A stretch of DNA of 64,000 nt from Nageia nagi (GCA_050084985.1 JBITNC010000001.1:31620001-31684000); one strand, 5' to 3'; numbered from the stretch's first letter, positions 34,360-48,800 are shown. Notes: generated from the sequence alone by a model not told the origin. Translations and numbers: made by a program.

Positions 34360-36540
34360 TAAAGTTTATAAGGATCTTCACCAACCTTTACAAAATATTT
34401 TACTATAAGGATAGTTATAGCCATGTTACAATAGTGTTGCATTCTCCTAATTTAACAAATGAGGGTAGAAACAAAACAAAACCTCCCTTTAAGTACCCTT
34501 ATGTAAATATACTATACATTTACTATGATAGAAAAAATCTAATGCTATAAGGAACATCTTAGGCAAAACTAGCTACTACATTAACTAAGATCAAAATACT
34601 AGAGGAGATCTCTAAAGGGTTACCATGTCTCTTCTTGCCAAAAGATACATTTAGTAGGATTGTAGTCTTGATTACTCTAGGGGAATAAACTTCAGGTTAT
34701 CATAGTTGAATTTGTAGAGGTTGATATAGGTTTTTTTGAGCATATTTCTTTAAAACCTAGATTCACCCCAACATCCTAAAATATGGTGCCTCTTGTTCCT
34801 TTTCTCAATTTGACTTCCACAAGCATTTCATTATGGATTTTGGAATTGAATACTTTTTTGAAACCCATTGGATGCTTTAGATGATCTCTCTTTTAGTTTT
34901 TAGACCCTATCTTCATCACTCACTTTCCCTTTGAAGCTACAAAGTCTTGACTTGGCTTTATTGTTACCTCAACACTTTCCTAAGTAACCAAGAGATCTTG
35001 TGTACCTCTTTTAAACTTCTTTCCTATCTCTTTGATAATGAATTAGGAGGGTGGGGTCTACTCATATAAATTAATTATGTGGATACTTTGAGTGAATCTT
35101 CCATTATCTTATGTATTCTTCTCTTTGGACTTATCTCCCTCTATAGTTAGTGGAATGGTTACTCCACTTAGATGTTGTGATATTCTTGTCACCCTTTCAT
35201 TGTTAACTTGCAAGATTAGGCTTCCATGCTCCTCCTCCTATGATTTTCCCTCTATTACCTCCTTTTCTCTTGAGGCCTATTGTTTATGTACTCTTATTGT
35301 TGCTTTTATTCCATTTATTTAAATGTGGCTCTATTGATTTAATTGAAAATGAGCTTCTTCTATCTTCTAAAGTGTATGATTATGCTATTTTCCCAATAGA
35401 TTAAATGGAATTTGGTGGGGAACCTTTTTCTTTGATAATAGGTATCCTCACCTCCTCTTTAGATAGATAATACTACTTTTCCACATGCAAAGAGTCTTAT
35501 AGCTCCTGTATTTGTTCATTTGGGCTCTAATCTTGCCCCACTACCTCATCTATTTTTTTCCCTCCTTTATCTTTTCTACACTACTCAAATCCTTCCTCAC
35601 TCAAATTGTTTGAGAGCAATATAAGTTTCCTCTTTAGTCTTCTAGTTATCCTAGGTTTAGCCACTAATTGCCTTTTCTAGATGAGAATCAGTACCTAATT
35701 CTTTGGTAATGTTATCTTTAACTCAAATATTTTCCTAGCCCCTTCTCTTGTAAAGTACCTTTTTCTTTTATTTAGTTGCAATTTCCTTGCCCTTCTTACC
35801 TTTGAGGTTACTTCTTTCTCCTTTTGCATCCCATTTAGTACTAATGGTAAGAAACGTATTTGCTATCTCTACTTCTTCTTGAGATTCATTGAGAATGGGT
35901 TCTTCATCCTCATCATCACTTGAATAGGTGAAGTTCAGTACTTCATTATCAGATCCTACCTACTTCAATTCCTAAGTACTAAGAAACCTACTCTTTTATA
36001 TTATGAGGTAAGGAATTTAACTCCTTGAATTATCAACCATTAGAGGGATGCCAAACTCTGGGTCCTCCCCCCTCTTTTTTTATTTTGAAAGTTCCCCTAT
36101 CTTTGCCTTTTTACCTAGCTTAAATACTTTTCCTCCAACTAAGACATTCACCCTAGGTAGTGTTTTTGGTGAAAGAGTAATTGCTCTCTCTGTAATAAGT
36201 TGAATAATAGCTCCATGCAAGGGTAATGAGGCCCTATCCTTTTTCACCTTTTCAATTGAAATAGCCATAGAATTGAAGATAAAAATGGGAACTTTACCTT
36301 ATTAATTTTTGAGAATATGAAGTGGTTCGAAATGAAGTGGGAAGCAAGAAAAATTTTGTATCTACCCTCTAGTGTCACATACTTGATTAGCACTGAAGCT
36401 ACATCATCCCATGGCTTGGAAATGGAATCCATAATCACACTTGTTTGATATTTCTCCAAAAACAATTTCTTTAGTACATTTTGAAAGAACTTATTTTTAG
36501 CATCTAATTTATTAAGCTTTCCCTCCCTTCAAACCTATAT
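34360..36540 (-). pseudogene. Unidentified decayed minus-strand ORF, lysine-rich and acidic
   Basis: Two overlapping minus-strand open stretches join across a frameshift. 36,465-36,244 reads SISKPWDDVASVLIKYVTLEGRY and ...SHFISNHFIF; 36,268-36,080 reads LPLHGAIIQLITERAITL and VNVLVGGKVFKLGKK. An acidic stretch (SSDDEDEEPILNESQEE) follows near 35,900 and Lys-rich fragments continue towards 34,500 with many stops. The style resembles plant transposon-associated accessory ORFs, and the acidic/lysine tail recalls the extra ORFs of A and B, but I see no direct alignment to them. Function unknown. Confidence 0.4.
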
Positions 36541-36810
36541 GCCCTTATTTGGAAGCATTATTTCTTGTGCAATCAAGTTATATTCCCTTATTCATGTATG
36601 TTTATTTAGTTTAATTAACTTAGATAAAGCATACAATAAATATTTATATACCTTTAGTTCATTTAGAGTAAAACCCTAAGTGATAACAAAACACATATCA
36701 ACATATTAATGCCTACCATTTATAGCATTTTCTTTCTCTTAATTAGGGTTAGAATATAAGTGCTCTTGAACATCCCCATATTTTTACATCAAGAACCTTA
36801 GTGTTCTTGC
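36541..36810. other. Leader region of element C or spacer
   Basis: No coding pattern. A 5' LTR of element C would be expected near here, but without a second copy its edges cannot be placed. Confidence 0.35.
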
Positions 36811-38010
36811 TTGTATTTAATCAATTATTTTGTGAGTATAATAAAAATAAAAAGTATAACTCCTAAATTGAAAAAATTAATGGCAATGCTTGAGTTTCAA
36901 GCTCTCATTACAAAACCATCTACATTTGTATTCCAAATTATCACTCATACTAGTACAAATGTGCACATCAATGTAAACATTTCCATCAGCTCCAACACTA
37001 ATAGTAGCATAAACATTGGTAATCATGCATCCAATTCAAGTACCTTTACCAATGAAAATCTCATACATCTTGAGTATCAAGTTGGGCAGTGTAGGAGCAA
37101 ATTCAAAGTTTGCATAAATCAAATAAAAAACAAAGGAAATCCATTAAGCATGGAGATCTGAAATACACTCCTTGTTGGTATAGATAAGGATCCTAAATTC
37201 AAAATTTTCAATGGTGAGATTGATCCTATCACTCATATTTAAGGTTTTGAATACATTATGGAGATTAAATATGGGGTTAATGATTATTTGAAAGAAAAAT
37301 ATTTCCCTATGAGTTTAATCGATGAAGATCAGAACTAGTTTCATAGCTTAGAATTAGGTTCTATAAAATCATATCAATAATTGAAGGATCAATTCAAGGC
37401 TCTTTTTTGATGCAATGTGAAGGAACTAGTTGATTTGATAGATTTGATCCATTGTAAGTAAGACCAAATAGAGAGGTTGGATAAGTTCACTCTTAGATTG
37501 ATCAAGCTTTGGATGTCCATTAAACAAAAGGTGGAAGAGAGCTTCATTGCTAACATATTACTTGAAAATATTCATCTTGTTCTTGGTGAAAAAGGGCTTG
37601 AGCATGTTAATGTTTCATTTATGCATATGGTTCATTTGATTATTGAGAAAGAAGAATTCTTAGTAAGGTCTAATTTTTTTAAGTATACATCATCCTCATC
37701 TGATAAAGAAAATGGGAGGAAGCCCTATAACAAAAAGGATGATACTTCAGTTAATGCAGTTGAACAATCCCACTAAGATAAATCTAAATATAGAGTATTA
37801 GCCAAAGAAATGTATCCATTATTAGTAAACCCTAACCACATGTTTGAGGAATATCTAGAGGAGGGTTTAATAAAATGAATTCAAGGAAAAGAATATGGAA
37901 CTAATGATGAAGAACCTAGTTGGTATAGAGAAAATAAATTTTACAAATATCATCAAATCAAAGGGCATAATAAAAAAGTTGTTATGTTTTGTGAAAGAAA
38001 ATAAAACACT
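36811..38010 (+). pseudogene. Element C gag relic
   Basis: An open N-terminal stretch (36,811-37,161) is Ser/Asn/Thr-rich. After a stop the capsid-like part reads PKFKIFNGEIDPITHI near 37,190, FHSLELGSIKSYQ near 37,340, and RLIKLWMSIKQKVEESFIAN in a clean 99-codon frame at 37,477-37,776. The zinc-knuckle remnant YHQIKGHNKKVVMFC lies near 37,950 and lacks its first Cys. Gag would package the element RNA. Stops occur at several expected Gln/Trp positions. Confidence 0.75.
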
Positions 38011-38329
38011 TAATGGATAGTGATATAGTTTCATATGAAAATGATGTGCTCAACGTAAAAAATCATGATCTACATTTTGTCAATATGGTTAATATTATTT
38101 TCTATGGTGAATATTTAGTTTGATGATGAATTCAATGTAAAAATAGATTTAGATGTAGGTACAAATTTAGAATATATATGTAATGCAACCACAAGATCAA
38201 AGAAAGGTATTCCTAACTTAGTTTTTACTTCAAAAGAGGTACCTTCTAAAACTTCTCTTAAGGAAAAGAGGAAAGATAAATGCAAGAAGAGTATTCTATA
38301 AAATGTTTAAAATACATATGCTAAAATAA

Positions 38330-39190
38330 TTTTGTTTTAATTATTTAAAATATCTAAAGTGCATAGACTAGCATTGTTTCAACTTCTTAGTGACATTGAT
38401 GTTGATATGTATATTTCTACTAGTTCATTGGTTGGAATGATTGGTTGTTTCAAGAATGCTATTAGAATTATTAAAGATGAAATTCCTAGTGATGATATCA
38501 TCGATAAATGCTTTCCAATCCATATATGTGTAAAGTTCCTATGAAAAATAGTCAATCATGCATTCATAGATGGTGGTGTAGGTTTGAATATTTGCTCCAT
38601 TAACTTCTTAAAGAAATTTGGTGATACGTTGATGCTAATATTTGTATGAAAGAAGTACAAGATCATAGGTTATAAAAGTGATAGCAAAGCAAGTGTTGGA
38701 TATATCATATTTCTTATTCAATCAAGACCAAAGATAGTGGAAGTTATGACTTATGTGCTAGACAAGAAGCTTCCTTATGACATCCTCCTTGGGAGATCAT
38801 GGATACATCCTATGAGGTATGTACCATTTATGTTACATATATTGATTAAATTTAACCATGATGGACATGAATATGTAGTGGAACTAGTGGATAAAAATCC
38901 AAACATGATTGCACAAGTGGGAAATACCATATTTCCATATAAAAATATGAAATCCTTGAGGAAAGTCATGAATATAGTGAGGAAGAGGAAGAAGACAATG
39001 ATACTATGTAGTTGTACAAAAAGACATGTATTGACACAAATGCTGTTGTTCAGAAGGTCATCAAAAACTATATTAGATAATTGGGCATATATTAGAAAAA
39101 TTAGGATGATCAACATCCACACTAGCATCAGTACCAACACTCATCTTTGGTGCTTGTACTACCCTCATTACTACAAATGTAGCTAGGATT
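38330..39190 (+). pseudogene. Element C protease region relic
   Basis: Blocks in order are a 61-codon open stretch at 38,359-38,544, the active-site region FIDGGVGLNICSINFLKKFG near 38,570-38,630, and KLPYDILLGRSWIHPMRYVP in the 38,737-39,186 frame. The last block corresponds to VKPWIHDM of element F. D-G-G replaces the canonical D-T/S-G. A frameshift or stop separates the active site from the second block. Beyond 39,190 the coding signal fades into repeat H1. Confidence 0.75.
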
Positions 39191-39352
39191 AGTCAAAATC
39201 AAAAGAGGATGATGCTAATATGATATTATACAATACCAACACTTTAGAATTTGAGTCAAAATTATATACAAATAAAAACAAAATGGTATCCTATGTAAAG
39301 ATCAACAATAAAATAGAAATAATAAGGTGTCATACACCATTGATACCATAAT

Positions 39353-41290
39353 TGTAACACATCCACTTATTTTCATCAACCAAAATCTTAAATTTCAGAC
39401 CTAATTTTTTTTATTTAATTTTGCACTTGATATTGTAGGAATGAACTAGGTGATCCCACATGAGCTTGATATGTTACTAGCTAGTTTAGTACTCACATGG
39501 CAAGATTAGCTAGGAACTCAGGGTAACCAAACTTGATAAATTTTTCTAGTGTTCACTTTTTAACACTCACCCTATTGAAAAGATGTCTCAAAAGTAACCT
39601 CACCATTCCTATTCCACATACCATGTGCAATAGGATTTTTGATTATGGTGTAGTGGTTTTCTACTTGAGGCCCATAAAACCTAAAATATTATACTTCCAC
39701 TAAGTTATTCATCATCTCCTAATGATAACTCTCCATCTCATAGGAGTAGTTAACTTTCCTAGGCAAGTTTCCTTATGACCAAGTAGCATCACCTATGAAA
39801 CAATCATCATACCCATATCTGCTAACTATAAGTGGTATGATTAATAGTCACCTTTACTTGTTAATAGTAGTTTTTTTGATTGCTATCCCCACTTGACTCA
39901 CTTATTAGAGGATATGAGTACTAACCTACCCATAATGATCGGTTAGTCCCACCATGTGGTTCAATTTTCCAATGCCCATAACTTGGGAAGATATAGATAT
40001 TTAATAATATCCTTAAGTGGTTATTTACTCTAATTTATTTTTAAATGTGTTGAAAAAAAGAACCACCCATGTCCTATTGATTATAAATGAGTACAAGATG
40101 CCATTCATCTTATTGATCCTATACACATTGTAACTTGTATATGAAACTATTTTTTAAAAGATATTTTGCATACATAAAGTAGCAAGTTTCAAGGAAAGAT
40201 CTAACTAATATTGCTATAAAAGTAATGTGATGCTAAGTAGTCCTTACACAAGGAATATTTCTTTTATTTGTTATTTAGCAATATAGATTTAATTGGCAAA
40301 GGTTCTTCATTATTTTTCTTGCATTTGTCCAAAAAGATCTTGAATTACCTTATTTAATCCATTTGGGTCCCATTTGTATCCAATTTGATTAAAAATTTTC
40401 ATTTGGAACCTTAACTTTAGTTTAGGTTTGATTCTAAGTTGTTGGGATAATTTTATATCTATCAGGATTAATAATCTAATCCATCTACTTCTTTAGGAGT
40501 CTAATTGGATTGATTTTCAACAACCTAACAAGTATTAGTCCTTACTCTAGTTATCAAGCATTAATCATGTAATAATTATAATGTTGTTCATAAAGAGAAT
40601 GTAAAATTGTCTACTTTACATTCATTATGCAATATATTAACAAGATATAAATATAAAACAATCCTCATTAAGCATTTCTAAGTTAATGATCAATTACAAG
40701 AAGATTGTATATATCTCATAATTTCATTTTTCAACATCTAAGATAATGAAAAGCTTTCATAAAATTATTACAAATAATATTAATACATCATAAGGCTAAT
40801 ATAATTTAATGATTTGGTAACTCATCATCATCATATCGTAATATAAATTAAGTATAACATTGTTACTTAATTATTCATTCTATACCTTATCGTGGAAACA
40901 CATCCATTGATCTTCAAACAAAAAGCATCAATCATCTCCATTATTCTTTGAACAACAAGTATTGAACATTCTCTTGGAGCTTGATGGTTGGATCAAGTAC
41001 TAGGAAGGAGGAGGATAAGGACAACCCCATTACGTAACTTGACCATTATGTAAAGAATTCTATTTCATGTGTTCTTTTTCTAATCTATGCACCTCAGAAG
41101 GATATATGTCCCTTTTTGTTTTTTGGACTACCTTCTTTCCTTGGCAAAATATTTCATTATACAATATTTAATCAACAATTTCAAGCCATTTTTCATATTA
41201 TTCATTACTTATTTTTTTAAATATTATAATCCTTTTATTTACACATTAAATCCTACTTTATTATTGATAATAACAATATGACACATTTAT
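39353..41290 (-). repeat. Repeat H1: about 2-kb direct repeat, possible long LTR
   Basis: It aligns with 61,982 to the window end (H2) in the same orientation over at least 1.8 kb. Shared words include ACTCACATGGCAAGATT, GTACTAGGAAGGAGGAGGAT and TCCCACCATGTGGTTCAA. Similarity begins near CATCCACT and fades after about 41,150-41,290. The minus-strand sequence next to its left end reads TGGTATCA, the first eight bases of the usual tRNA-Met primer site of Copia elements. It may therefore be an LTR or solo LTR, oriented on the minus strand. No coding sequence is clear inside. Confidence 0.65.
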
Positions 41291-44200
41291 TTTTACTGCC
41301 AATTATATTTAGATTAACTATTTATCATAAACATTCAAGTCTTATCAATACAATCATTTCTTGCAATAAATTCTTTCATAGACTATTGAATGTAAATCTG
41401 AATGAAAAAAGGTATAATGTAAAAATAAAGAATGTGCAAGGGGAAAAAAATCCATATAATGTCACTCTATTATCAAGCGAGGCATATTTAGGTAGACTAG
41501 TCTTTTTTTTTTTATTTGTTATCTTGGTTAAAAAGTGCATAGAATGGAATCATTGGAAAAATATTTGGATTAATAGACAAATGCCTAAGAAATTGGCAGG
41601 ACAACATGAATCTATTTAATGTCCAAGTCTGTCTATAAACCCAAAAGTAAACATTTAAATCAGTGGGTGGTTTGAGTGCCTAACCAATCTCTACAACCAT
41701 TATTATCTTTATATCAAAATCTTCTTCAAGTTTTAAGTCTAAAATGAATACATTTTTACTAAATACCATGGATTCCTATGACACAATTAGATAGAAATAG
41801 ATTTCATGCTAAATGTTGTCCAAAAAATATCAAGAGGTGATAGCAATCAAACCTTTCTTTACCATTCCAAAGGTGAAATGTTGGTAGGACATACATAAAA
41901 TAGACATTGAAAGAGAACGAAATCAACAATGTATTCATTCTCAGCATGTACCATCTAGAGGGCAAATGAAGAATATTTGAAGATCCAACAAAAAGTATTT
42001 GAAATGGTTTATGGATACCATGGTTACTAATGCCTTTATAGACAATGTGGTTGATAATGCATGAAAACCTTAGTGATGAATCCCCTACTTTGCGTTTTCC
42101 AAAATGTCATCATAGAAGCCTCTTAAGTTTATGAAGAAAAACAAATATGAACAATCTAGGTGATCCTTCAACCTATAGATGACCAAACATGATATATTAT
42201 TTCTAGGCTTAATACTATGCAGGAAGAGAAGAGATTACACTATCAATCCAAGGGAAGCTATGTGGGTACCTTGAAAACCTTCTAAATTTTCCATTACTCA
42301 GTTGGTTATGATGTCATTTGGTATATGTTTTAGCTATAAAGCTATGAAGAAAATTATAAATCTAGTAGATTGGTAATATCCTCAAAAAGTTTACTAAGAA
42401 TTAAAGGAGATAAAACAATCAACACATGTTTAAATGATTCCTTTTATATAATAAAACAATTTATAGTAAATTTATTTCAAAGATATGAAAAGATTTTACC
42501 TACTTCATATAAATGTTTTTAAAGAATATTCATTAAATAATTTCATGAATATTACTATTATATATCTATAGATAGAAAACACTTATAAGGTAAATTCCAA
42601 GGAGGAAGCGAATAAAATCAAGATAATAAGGTAAAGAGTTAGTCATAATGGGATTAATTGACTACACTCAATTTGTACTCAAGACTTATCCTTAATAAAA
42701 ATAAAAGGGAACAATAAGAAAATATTAAGATCCTACTCCTTTACTTTTAAAGAACAAGACAAGATACCAACCTCCACATGCATTACAATAAATAAAACAA
42801 TCAATATGTTCCTTCACCTAGTATAAGTACTTTATCAACAATTAACTCCATGAGCCTTTAGCAAATAATCTTTTCATACAACTCCTAAAAATAATATTAA
42901 AATAGAACTCCTTTAATTTAGGCATATTAAAAATGTAAACAATGCACCTTGACTTGGAGAGAGAAGAGAGATTTCTTTTCTTCATGTAATCCAAGCTTGA
43001 GAATAACCAAAAATGAAATAACAAGAGATAGATAGATATGTGTTTTTCTAAAGCTTTACTCCTTTATTTATATCTAAAGGGTTTCAAGTGTTTCCAAATG
43101 GAAATCTCCTCATACCTTTAATAATTTTTGAGATAAGTTTGCTTAAAGTTGTAAGTAATGGTAATGGCATTTAATACTTTAGAACCTTTTTCATTAGATG
43201 ACAATTTAGTGCCAACTCTTATCCATACCTAACACAACAAAATACAACTAAGTAGGTTCATTACTCTATTATTTTCTTAGCTATTAAATATCTTGTAACA
43301 CCATAAGGATACCTTAGTCTCTATGTAATAGTGTTTTTACTATTAGCCCTAAGTAGGAATAATATAGACACTAATATTCAACTTTTACCTCATTAAATTT
43401 ATGTTTCTAACTTTATAATAATTTTTAAATTTAAATAAGGTATATCCCCTTTTCCCTTCTATTCAAAATTAAAATTTCAAAAATACAAAATAAGAGAAAA
43501 CACACCTTAACCTACGATGGTCACCTCATCCTGCAGAGTAAGTTTAATCCACACATTTTTCAACCATAGTTTCATCAAGAAATTAACAATCATAGCAATT
43601 CCGCTACATGCATTTATATAATTTTTGATGGTCATAGGGTGTGTCACCAAATCAATGCCAATCATTTCCTCCTCTTACATATGATACATATTCCCATATC
43701 AAACTTATCATTACCATAACATTATTCAAACATAATCCATTCAAATCCTTGATGGTATTTGAGGTTAAATAGTGTCTTGAGGTGGGTCATGACAATAATA
43801 CATAAATTTCAAAAGATACAAAGGTAAAGGCCTTAATAGAAATGAATAATTAATTGAAGATTTACCTATGAAGATGTTTGATTCAAATAAAGGGAAAAGT
43901 GGCCTAGGTACAAATAAGATAAATAAAATAATTGACCTCCTATAGTAGTAATGAAGAGTATGAGATATAATCATAGTTGCATTTAGTTAAAATGGTTGAG
44001 TTGGCATCAAACATTAAGGGAAATTCTCCAAGATTTAGCACACATGCTAACATCCATGTATGCTCTAATTCTACCACATGTGTGAAGAAAATAGATCATG
44101 ATTTTTTATACCCTATGCTGATGTGTTCAAAATAGATGATGCACACATGAATACATTGGGGGCACTATCAAAGTTCCAATCATTCCATACTAGAGGCAAT

Positions 44201-44400
44201 GAAAGGTTTCTTATCATTCTAATGCCTATTTTGGAGAGGAGATGGAGTATATAGTAGATTCTTCCTTGCTACACTAGCCTACCTTATTCTTTCATTACAT
44301 AGAGTAGGATAGGTAGCTATGGGTGTATGTGTGCCTGTATGTGACATTCTTTATCTCATGCAATAACAAGATTGGAGGCATTGCTAATCTTTCTAAAATA
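41290..44400. other. Unassigned AT-rich DNA between H1 and element C RT
   Basis: Short frames occur (for example 41,278-41,619, plus) but none carries a known motif. Faint coding-like stretches at 41,750-42,450 could not be assigned. Part of this may be inserted DNA, and part may be the linker of element C upstream of its RT. Confidence 0.4.
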
Positions 44401-45350
44401 AGTGATGAGATGCCTTAGTTAAATGAGACTCCTATTGAGATCAACATTGGTATAGAAGAGGTGCCAAAGATCATTTGGATTGGAATAAGAATCATTGGGG
44501 AATAAAAGAAAATGTATCATTAGTTCTTAATAGACTTTAAGAACATATTTTTTTGGGAGTATGGTGATATGAAAATATTAGATCTAGCCTTTGTGACTCA
44601 CAATTTGGTGGAATAGGAAGGTTCCAAGCTTATACAATAGAAATAAGTACTAATACTAATACATCCAAAGCACTCTTTACTAGTTAAGAAGGAGATTGAT
44701 AAATATCACAACGTAGGATTAATTGAGCCCATTTACTATTCACCTTGGTTAACCAACATTGTTCCATACTTGAAACCAATTGGAGCAATAAAAATGTTGA
44801 ATAGATTTTAGGAATTTAAAAAAGTATTATCTAAAAGATAACCTTCCATTATCACACATTGAAATAATTATGGATTCTACAGCATGACATGAGATGTTAT
44901 CATTCATAAATGGTTTCTTAGGATACAAACAAATTAGAATCAACAAATATTATTAGCATAGGACAACTTTCACCACACCTTAAGAAATGTTTTCTTATGT
45001 AGTTATGCCCTTTGGCCTCAAAAATACAGGGGCAACATACCAAAGAGAAATGCTAATTATGTTTCATAACCTTATTCATAAATCAGTTAAAGTTTATGTT
45101 GATGATATTCTTGCTAAATAAACTAAAAAGTAAAATCATTTAGATAATTTAAAAGTCATTTTTGAAAGGATTAGATAATTTAAATTGAATATAAATCCTC
45201 ATAAGTATTTTTTTAGGGTATCTAGTGATACAATGCTTGGTTAAATCATATCTAGAAGAGGCATAGAGATAGATCCTAAAAAGGTCAAAAACATAATAGA
45301 TATGCCTCCACCAAGAAATATTTGATAGCTTATAAATATTCAAGAAAAAT
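44400..45350 (+). pseudogene. Element C reverse transcriptase relic, cut by element B
   Basis: FKNIFFWEYGDMKILD near 44,535 is the RT lead-in, followed by LLVKKEIDKYHNVGLIEPIYYSPWL at about 44,680-44,740. The catalytic box VYVDDIL is intact (YVDD at 45,095-45,106). The reading ends with MPPPRNI at about 45,302, and IQEKL runs straight into the left LTR of element B. Stops and shifts are frequent. Confidence 0.82.
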
Positions 45351-45800
45351 TATTATTGATTAGGATGATGTAACCTAAGGGTTTGGTATGGTGAGTTCTT
45401 AGGGTTCTTGAAAGAGAAAAAGTGATGGGATAATGCATTTGTAGGGTTTTGTTCTCAATCTCTAGGTTATAGGCCGATTCCTATCTATGAAAAAATATCA
45501 AATGTTATAAGAAATAGATAACATAGGTCAAAAGTAATAGGAAAAAGATCAAAACCTAAACTACTACAAAAAGAAAGCAAATAACATGAAAAATGAAGTA
45601 AACTAGTTAGCCTGAGCATCACTGTGTAGGAAGTAATCCATGGCCAAGACTAAAAATAGAACAACTACCTTACTCTTGGTGTCTCATAATTGAAATACAC
45701 AACCATAACTTCAAACAAAGATTCATACATAATAGTTACAAAATAAGATAATAGTCACATAATTAAAAAGATAAAACATCTTTATATTGTATTATATCTT
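45351..45800 (-). repeat. Element B 3' LTR (left end)
   Basis: It matches 60,502-60,880 and continues about 70-80 bases further, where it still matches the element A LTR. The left edge is set by the end of element C RT and could shift by a few bases. Confidence 0.75.
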
Positions 45801-45899
45801 TTTGTGAGACCTATTGCTAAGGGATCAACTTAGTAGGCAATAATGACTAAATTTTCTTGTATAGATCCTAGAGATATTTATACAAGATGGGGCATGCTT

Positions 45900-48800
45900 G
45901 AAATTTTACAATGTTTACTTTAAATCCTATTAGAACATTCTCCAATCTTCCAGCATTCAAAAATGTTGAAATTACTTCTTGAGTTCATTCATTCATTTCT
46001 TATAGGTCCAAGAGCTACTTCTCAAATAAATTTATTATTGAATCTTTATCTAAAAATGACTTAGTATTTGTCACCCATCGATTGGTAATGATACGTATAT
46101 CTAACATCTATAATTTGGAAGCTTTCAATTGAATTAAAGAATTAAAATACATATTTATAAAGCTTATTTCTACCTTTAATTGACCATTTTCTAAGTCTAA
46201 GGCTAGTTTCAAATTCTTTAAATCATAAATATCTTTAATCCTTCTCAAAATTATTTATTTTGGCCTTGGAGTTATAGTGGCTAGGTCCTTTTCTATTATG
46301 ATCCTAAGCTAGCTCTACATTTCTTCAATCTTTACTCTTGAGGATTCTAAGGCCAACTGTTGGAGTGCATTCTAAGCATCATATTGAAGTACAATCTATT
46401 CTACTTGATTTTTTCAAATAACATAGTCTAGATAGGCTAACCATTCTTTCTCCAATTTTCTCCACTAAGTTTTTCCTATAATATTCAATGATCTATAACA
46501 ACTTTACCTTATCATCATTTAAAATTTTATTGGCTTTCATAGTCTTTTTAAGCTCCCCTTCTATCTTTTGAGTTTTTTTCTATAAATTGTGTTGGATTGA
46601 ACCTTTAGCTCTTCAATTTATTTCTTTAATTTATTTAGCTCTACCTTAGCTTCCTCTAGGCTCTTATCATGCTTAAGGCCAACTTTTAAATCAATTCTTT
46701 ATTCTAATTCTGTAATCCATCTATCATTTTTTCTTTTTGCAAGTAGTCTCCTTTGAGTTGCTTAAGCTTTTTATTTAATTTTTTTATTTTGTTCTCCATA
46801 GACTAGAGACTTTTTCCATCTACTAAGTAAGTATTTACCAAAAACCTAGACTGATAAACTATTAAGGTACTCTGCATCTTCACATCCATAATGGTAGCAT
46901 GGGTTTTAATTAACTTCTCATCCTTTAATGGCATCCATGAAATTCTAATATCCCTCATGTCTGTAACTCTACTTAATAATATACCTTGTTACTTTGAGAG
47001 AATAGGGGGTTTATTAATAAATCTTTCTCAATCAATGGGCTCTACTACTTAAGTAGACAAAATACTTTGTTTTCTCTCTCAAGGTTTTTGAATAAGGAAT
47101 TAAAAGATGTTGAGATGTACCTACCTTTGAAGTTTATGTGAGTGTTTCTAGAGTAGGAATATATTTTGCTATTTTTACAATGGATTCTTGTTTTATTCTT
47201 GCTCCTCTTCTTTAATAGTGGCTTCTTCTTTTTCTTCTGCCTTGTCTATTGGGTAGGAGTCTTTCTTCTTATTGGGATCTTCATCATCATCATCACCATC
47301 TTCACCTGCTTCTCTTCATACTACTATGGTTCTTGATCCAAGTACTTTACCCCTTGTTACACTTCATTATTTGGGTAATCTTGAGCATCTTGATATACTA
47401 TAGTGTTCATGCTTTGGGATTTTTGTGTCTTTGTATTTACTAGTTTTGTATCTCCTGTTCTTGGCTCTGGCTCTTCTTCTTGGTCCCACAGAGATGGGAA
47501 CCAAACTTGCTTAGGCATAGGTGGCTTCTTTCTAGACTAATTTTTATTAGGGTTCTATTTCCCACCAATTGGTTATTTGATTATTAACTTAATTCTTCTC
47601 TATTTATTGGGGGAAGATTACCTAGAAGTAGTAGGTGTTTCCACTAGATTCTCCTTTCTCTTCCTTGGTCTTACTTTTGAGCTTTACTCTTCTTCAAGTT
47701 TTCTTCTTTTAGGGTACTTGAGCTCTTCTTCCCATTGCACCAATGGATGATCATCTTGTGATGTCTTGCCTTGAAAATTGGGTGGAAAGGGTTTCCCCTT
47801 CTCTGCAAGCAAAAGGTTTATTTTCAACATGGTTTACCTTGGTGGTATATTCAAATTTATACTTTATAAAATATTCAATTTATTAGAGCCCCATCCCATT
47901 TTATCCCACAACTAGGAAATGACCTCTAGGGCTAAGGAAAACTCTTATCTCTTGGTTTCCCATAGTCTACAAGTTTTTAAATCTTACTAAGGCCATCCAT
48001 GCCTTATCCAAAATGCTAAATTCCTACTCTATGGAAGCCTTAGCTTGTTGCTTAATCTGATTTGAAAAATACTCAATATAAGGTCAAGCTTCATGATTGA
48101 ATGTAAAGCATTTTTTATTTCCTTTTGTAATTTATATACATTCCTTTATGGAGTCATACATCAATAGGTCCTATATCTTCTCTAATTTAAAACTTTGAAC
48201 TATAAAATTTGATAATTCTTCTTTACAATATACTTCTATAAATGTTAAACTACCTACCATAGTTGCCATTTTGATTATAGTCTTGAAATTATTACCTAAC
48301 CTATATCTTATCTCTATGGCACTTATTTGTCTACCCATATATAAAGAATATAATTGTAGGGTAACAAACTTGAGTAGTAAGAAAGGAGTCTCAAAATACC
48401 CATACCTCAAAATGACTATCCTATCCTTCAGGAAATACTAGTCTCAAATTTTGTTGCCACCCTCTAGCTCTTCTCAAATAATTTGGTACAATCTATGTGT
48501 AGCTCTCCTTATGGGAATATTCATGATAGGGGTAACAACTTTCTCCATGAATGCATAATAAGAGCCATGAACTTTGGTAAGTGTCAACACCCTCATGTCA
48601 ATTGGTGTAGAGATATGGAAGTGATTAATGGCAATATAGATAATCCTCCCTCTATTAAAGATTATAGATTTTGATGGAATATCAATCACCATAAATAAGT
48701 AGAATGCCTAAAATATCTCATGTCAATATGAAGTAGATTCTTTTTAATCTCATTTGATAAGTAGGCAACAAATTCATAACATACCAAACCTTGAACAATG

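Larger units (their letters stand above)
36811..45350 (+). mobile_element. Element C: Ty3/gypsy relic, interrupted and 3'-truncated
   Basis: Plus-strand gag and protease (36,811-39,340) and RT (44,400-45,350) belong to one type. In element F the protease-to-RT distance is about 1.5 kb; here it is about 6 kb, because repeat H1 and other DNA lie between. The RT ends abruptly at MPPPRNI...INIQEKL, where the left LTR of element B begins. RNase H and integrase of C are not found after B. Treating the two parts as one element is an inference. Confidence 0.6.

Noticed and set aside
38775-39140. Minus-strand 121-codon frame
   Set aside because: Antisense shadow of the element C protease region, which has clear plus-strand motifs.
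41750-42450. Second hAT transposase relic
   Set aside because: Some coding-like fragments, but no hAT core or dimerisation motif could be aligned.
47249-47443. His-rich plus-strand open frame
   Set aside because: It is the antisense of the poly-Asp tract in the element B extra ORF.
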